From an uncultured Lachnospiraceae bacterium (GTDB taxonomy: Bacteria > Bacillota > Clostridia > Lachnospirales > Lachnospiraceae): 5,804 nucleotides of DNA. Both the position numbers and the translations under genes were made by a program. A model generated the notes under the pieces. The model was not told the DNA's origin. It was given only the letters and a program-made list of their open reading frames with translations, and made no database searches. Positions within the stretch are counted from its first letter, which is position 1. Every line of letters starts with the position of its first letter. Shown piece by piece: positions 5,505 to 5,804 of this stretch. Location: positions 1 to 5,804 of the forward strand of contig CACZQX010000239.1 of the NCBI GenBank assembly GCA_902783445.1, in the 5' to 3' direction.

Positions 5505-5804
5505 ATGAAAAAACGAAGAAATCTTTCAAGGAACTTAGTGATAAGAATGTTTACAGCACTTCTTGTATTGGCTATGGTGCTTGGTGCAGTACCGGTGAGT
5601 GCGGCTTCGAAGTCTGTTAAAGTCACAACTAAGAAGAAACTGGTTGCAGAGCTTAAGAAAAGTAACTCGGAAACGATAGTGTTTACAAGTAAGACTAGCG
5701 GTACGGTGACTATACCCGCAATTAAGGCTGCAAAGAACAAGAAACTTGTTATAAATGCGTCTAAAGCAAAGATAGTTAATAAGTCTGCTTTGAAGTCTAT
5801 AACC
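5505..5804 (+). CDS. N-terminal 100 residues of a secreted, probable cell-surface repeat protein (runs off the window)
   Basis: The frame opens at an ATG with AAGGAG at 5488-5493, eleven bases upstream, and remains open to the window edge. The first ~34 residues are a Sec signal peptide: basic MKKRRNLSRNLVIR, a hydrophobic core (ALLVLAMVLGAV), and a V-S-A cleavage site. The mature part is rich in lysine, threonine and serine with alternating beta-strand patterns such as VKVTTKKKL, SGTVTIPAIK and KKLVINASKAKI. This pattern suits a right-handed beta-helix or solenoid surface protein of the sort common in Lachnospiraceae, where Big domains often follow. The catalytic or binding part lies beyond the edge, so function cannot be assigned. 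Its own promoter-like sequence suggests it is not part of the ATPase-TOPRIM operon. Confidence 0.8.
   Translation, partial: MKKRRNLSRNLVIRMFTALLVLAMVLGAVPVSAASKSVKVTTKKKLVAELKKSNSETIVFTSKTSGTVTIPAIKAAKNKKLVINASKAKIVNKSALKSIT

Noticed and set aside
5486..5740. Minus-strand frame opposite the surface protein gene
   Set aside because: Its hydrophobic sequence is the antisense of the Lys/Thr-rich secreted protein, which has a ribosome binding site, start and signal peptide on the plus strand.
1..5804. CRISPR array, retron or tRNA
   Set aside because: No regularly spaced repeats, no reverse transcriptase and no cloverleaf-like sequence were seen on either strand.

Overview
The window is AT-rich (low-GC) DNA with Gram-positive style ribosome binding sites. 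Its secreted proteins carry lysine/valine-rich bacterial Ig-like (Big_2) sequence typical of gut or rumen Clostridia. The best guess is a Lachnospiraceae-type Firmicute (Butyrivibrio/Roseburia-like). This is inferred from composition and protein style, not from a marker gene.

Layout, left to right, all intact genes on the + strand. (1) The 3' end of an unrecognised gene (to 316). (2) About 350 bases with no supportable gene, ending in a promoter-like sequence. (3) An overlapping pair: an SMC/OLD-like AAA ATPase (670-1791) and a small TOPRIM-like protein (1781-2338). (4) The decayed remains of an IS66-family insertion sequence on the minus strand (2370-2709): part of the small accessory ORF joined to the last codons of the transposase, with the middle missing. 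(5) A secreted 213-residue protein (2729-3370) with a signal peptide, one Big_2 domain and a C-terminal domain resembling BECR-fold (Barnase/EndoU/ColicinE5-D/RelE) ribonuclease toxins. (6) A second overlapping pair: a different AAA ATPase (3420-4586) and a DUF4276-like TOPRIM protein (4576-5328). (7) The first 100 codons of another secreted, probably cell-surface protein (5505 to the edge).

The main content is two different ATPase-TOPRIM two-gene cassettes in tandem, each with an 11-base overlap between its genes. This is the architecture of OLD-like split defence systems (compare PARIS AriA/AriB and AbiL). In such systems the ATPase is thought to sense infection and the TOPRIM protein to act as a nuclease effector. 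With the toxin-like secreted protein and the IS66 scar between them, the segment looks like a small accessory or defence island inserted next to surface-protein genes. The defence role is inferred from domain architecture and context; nothing in the sequence proves it.
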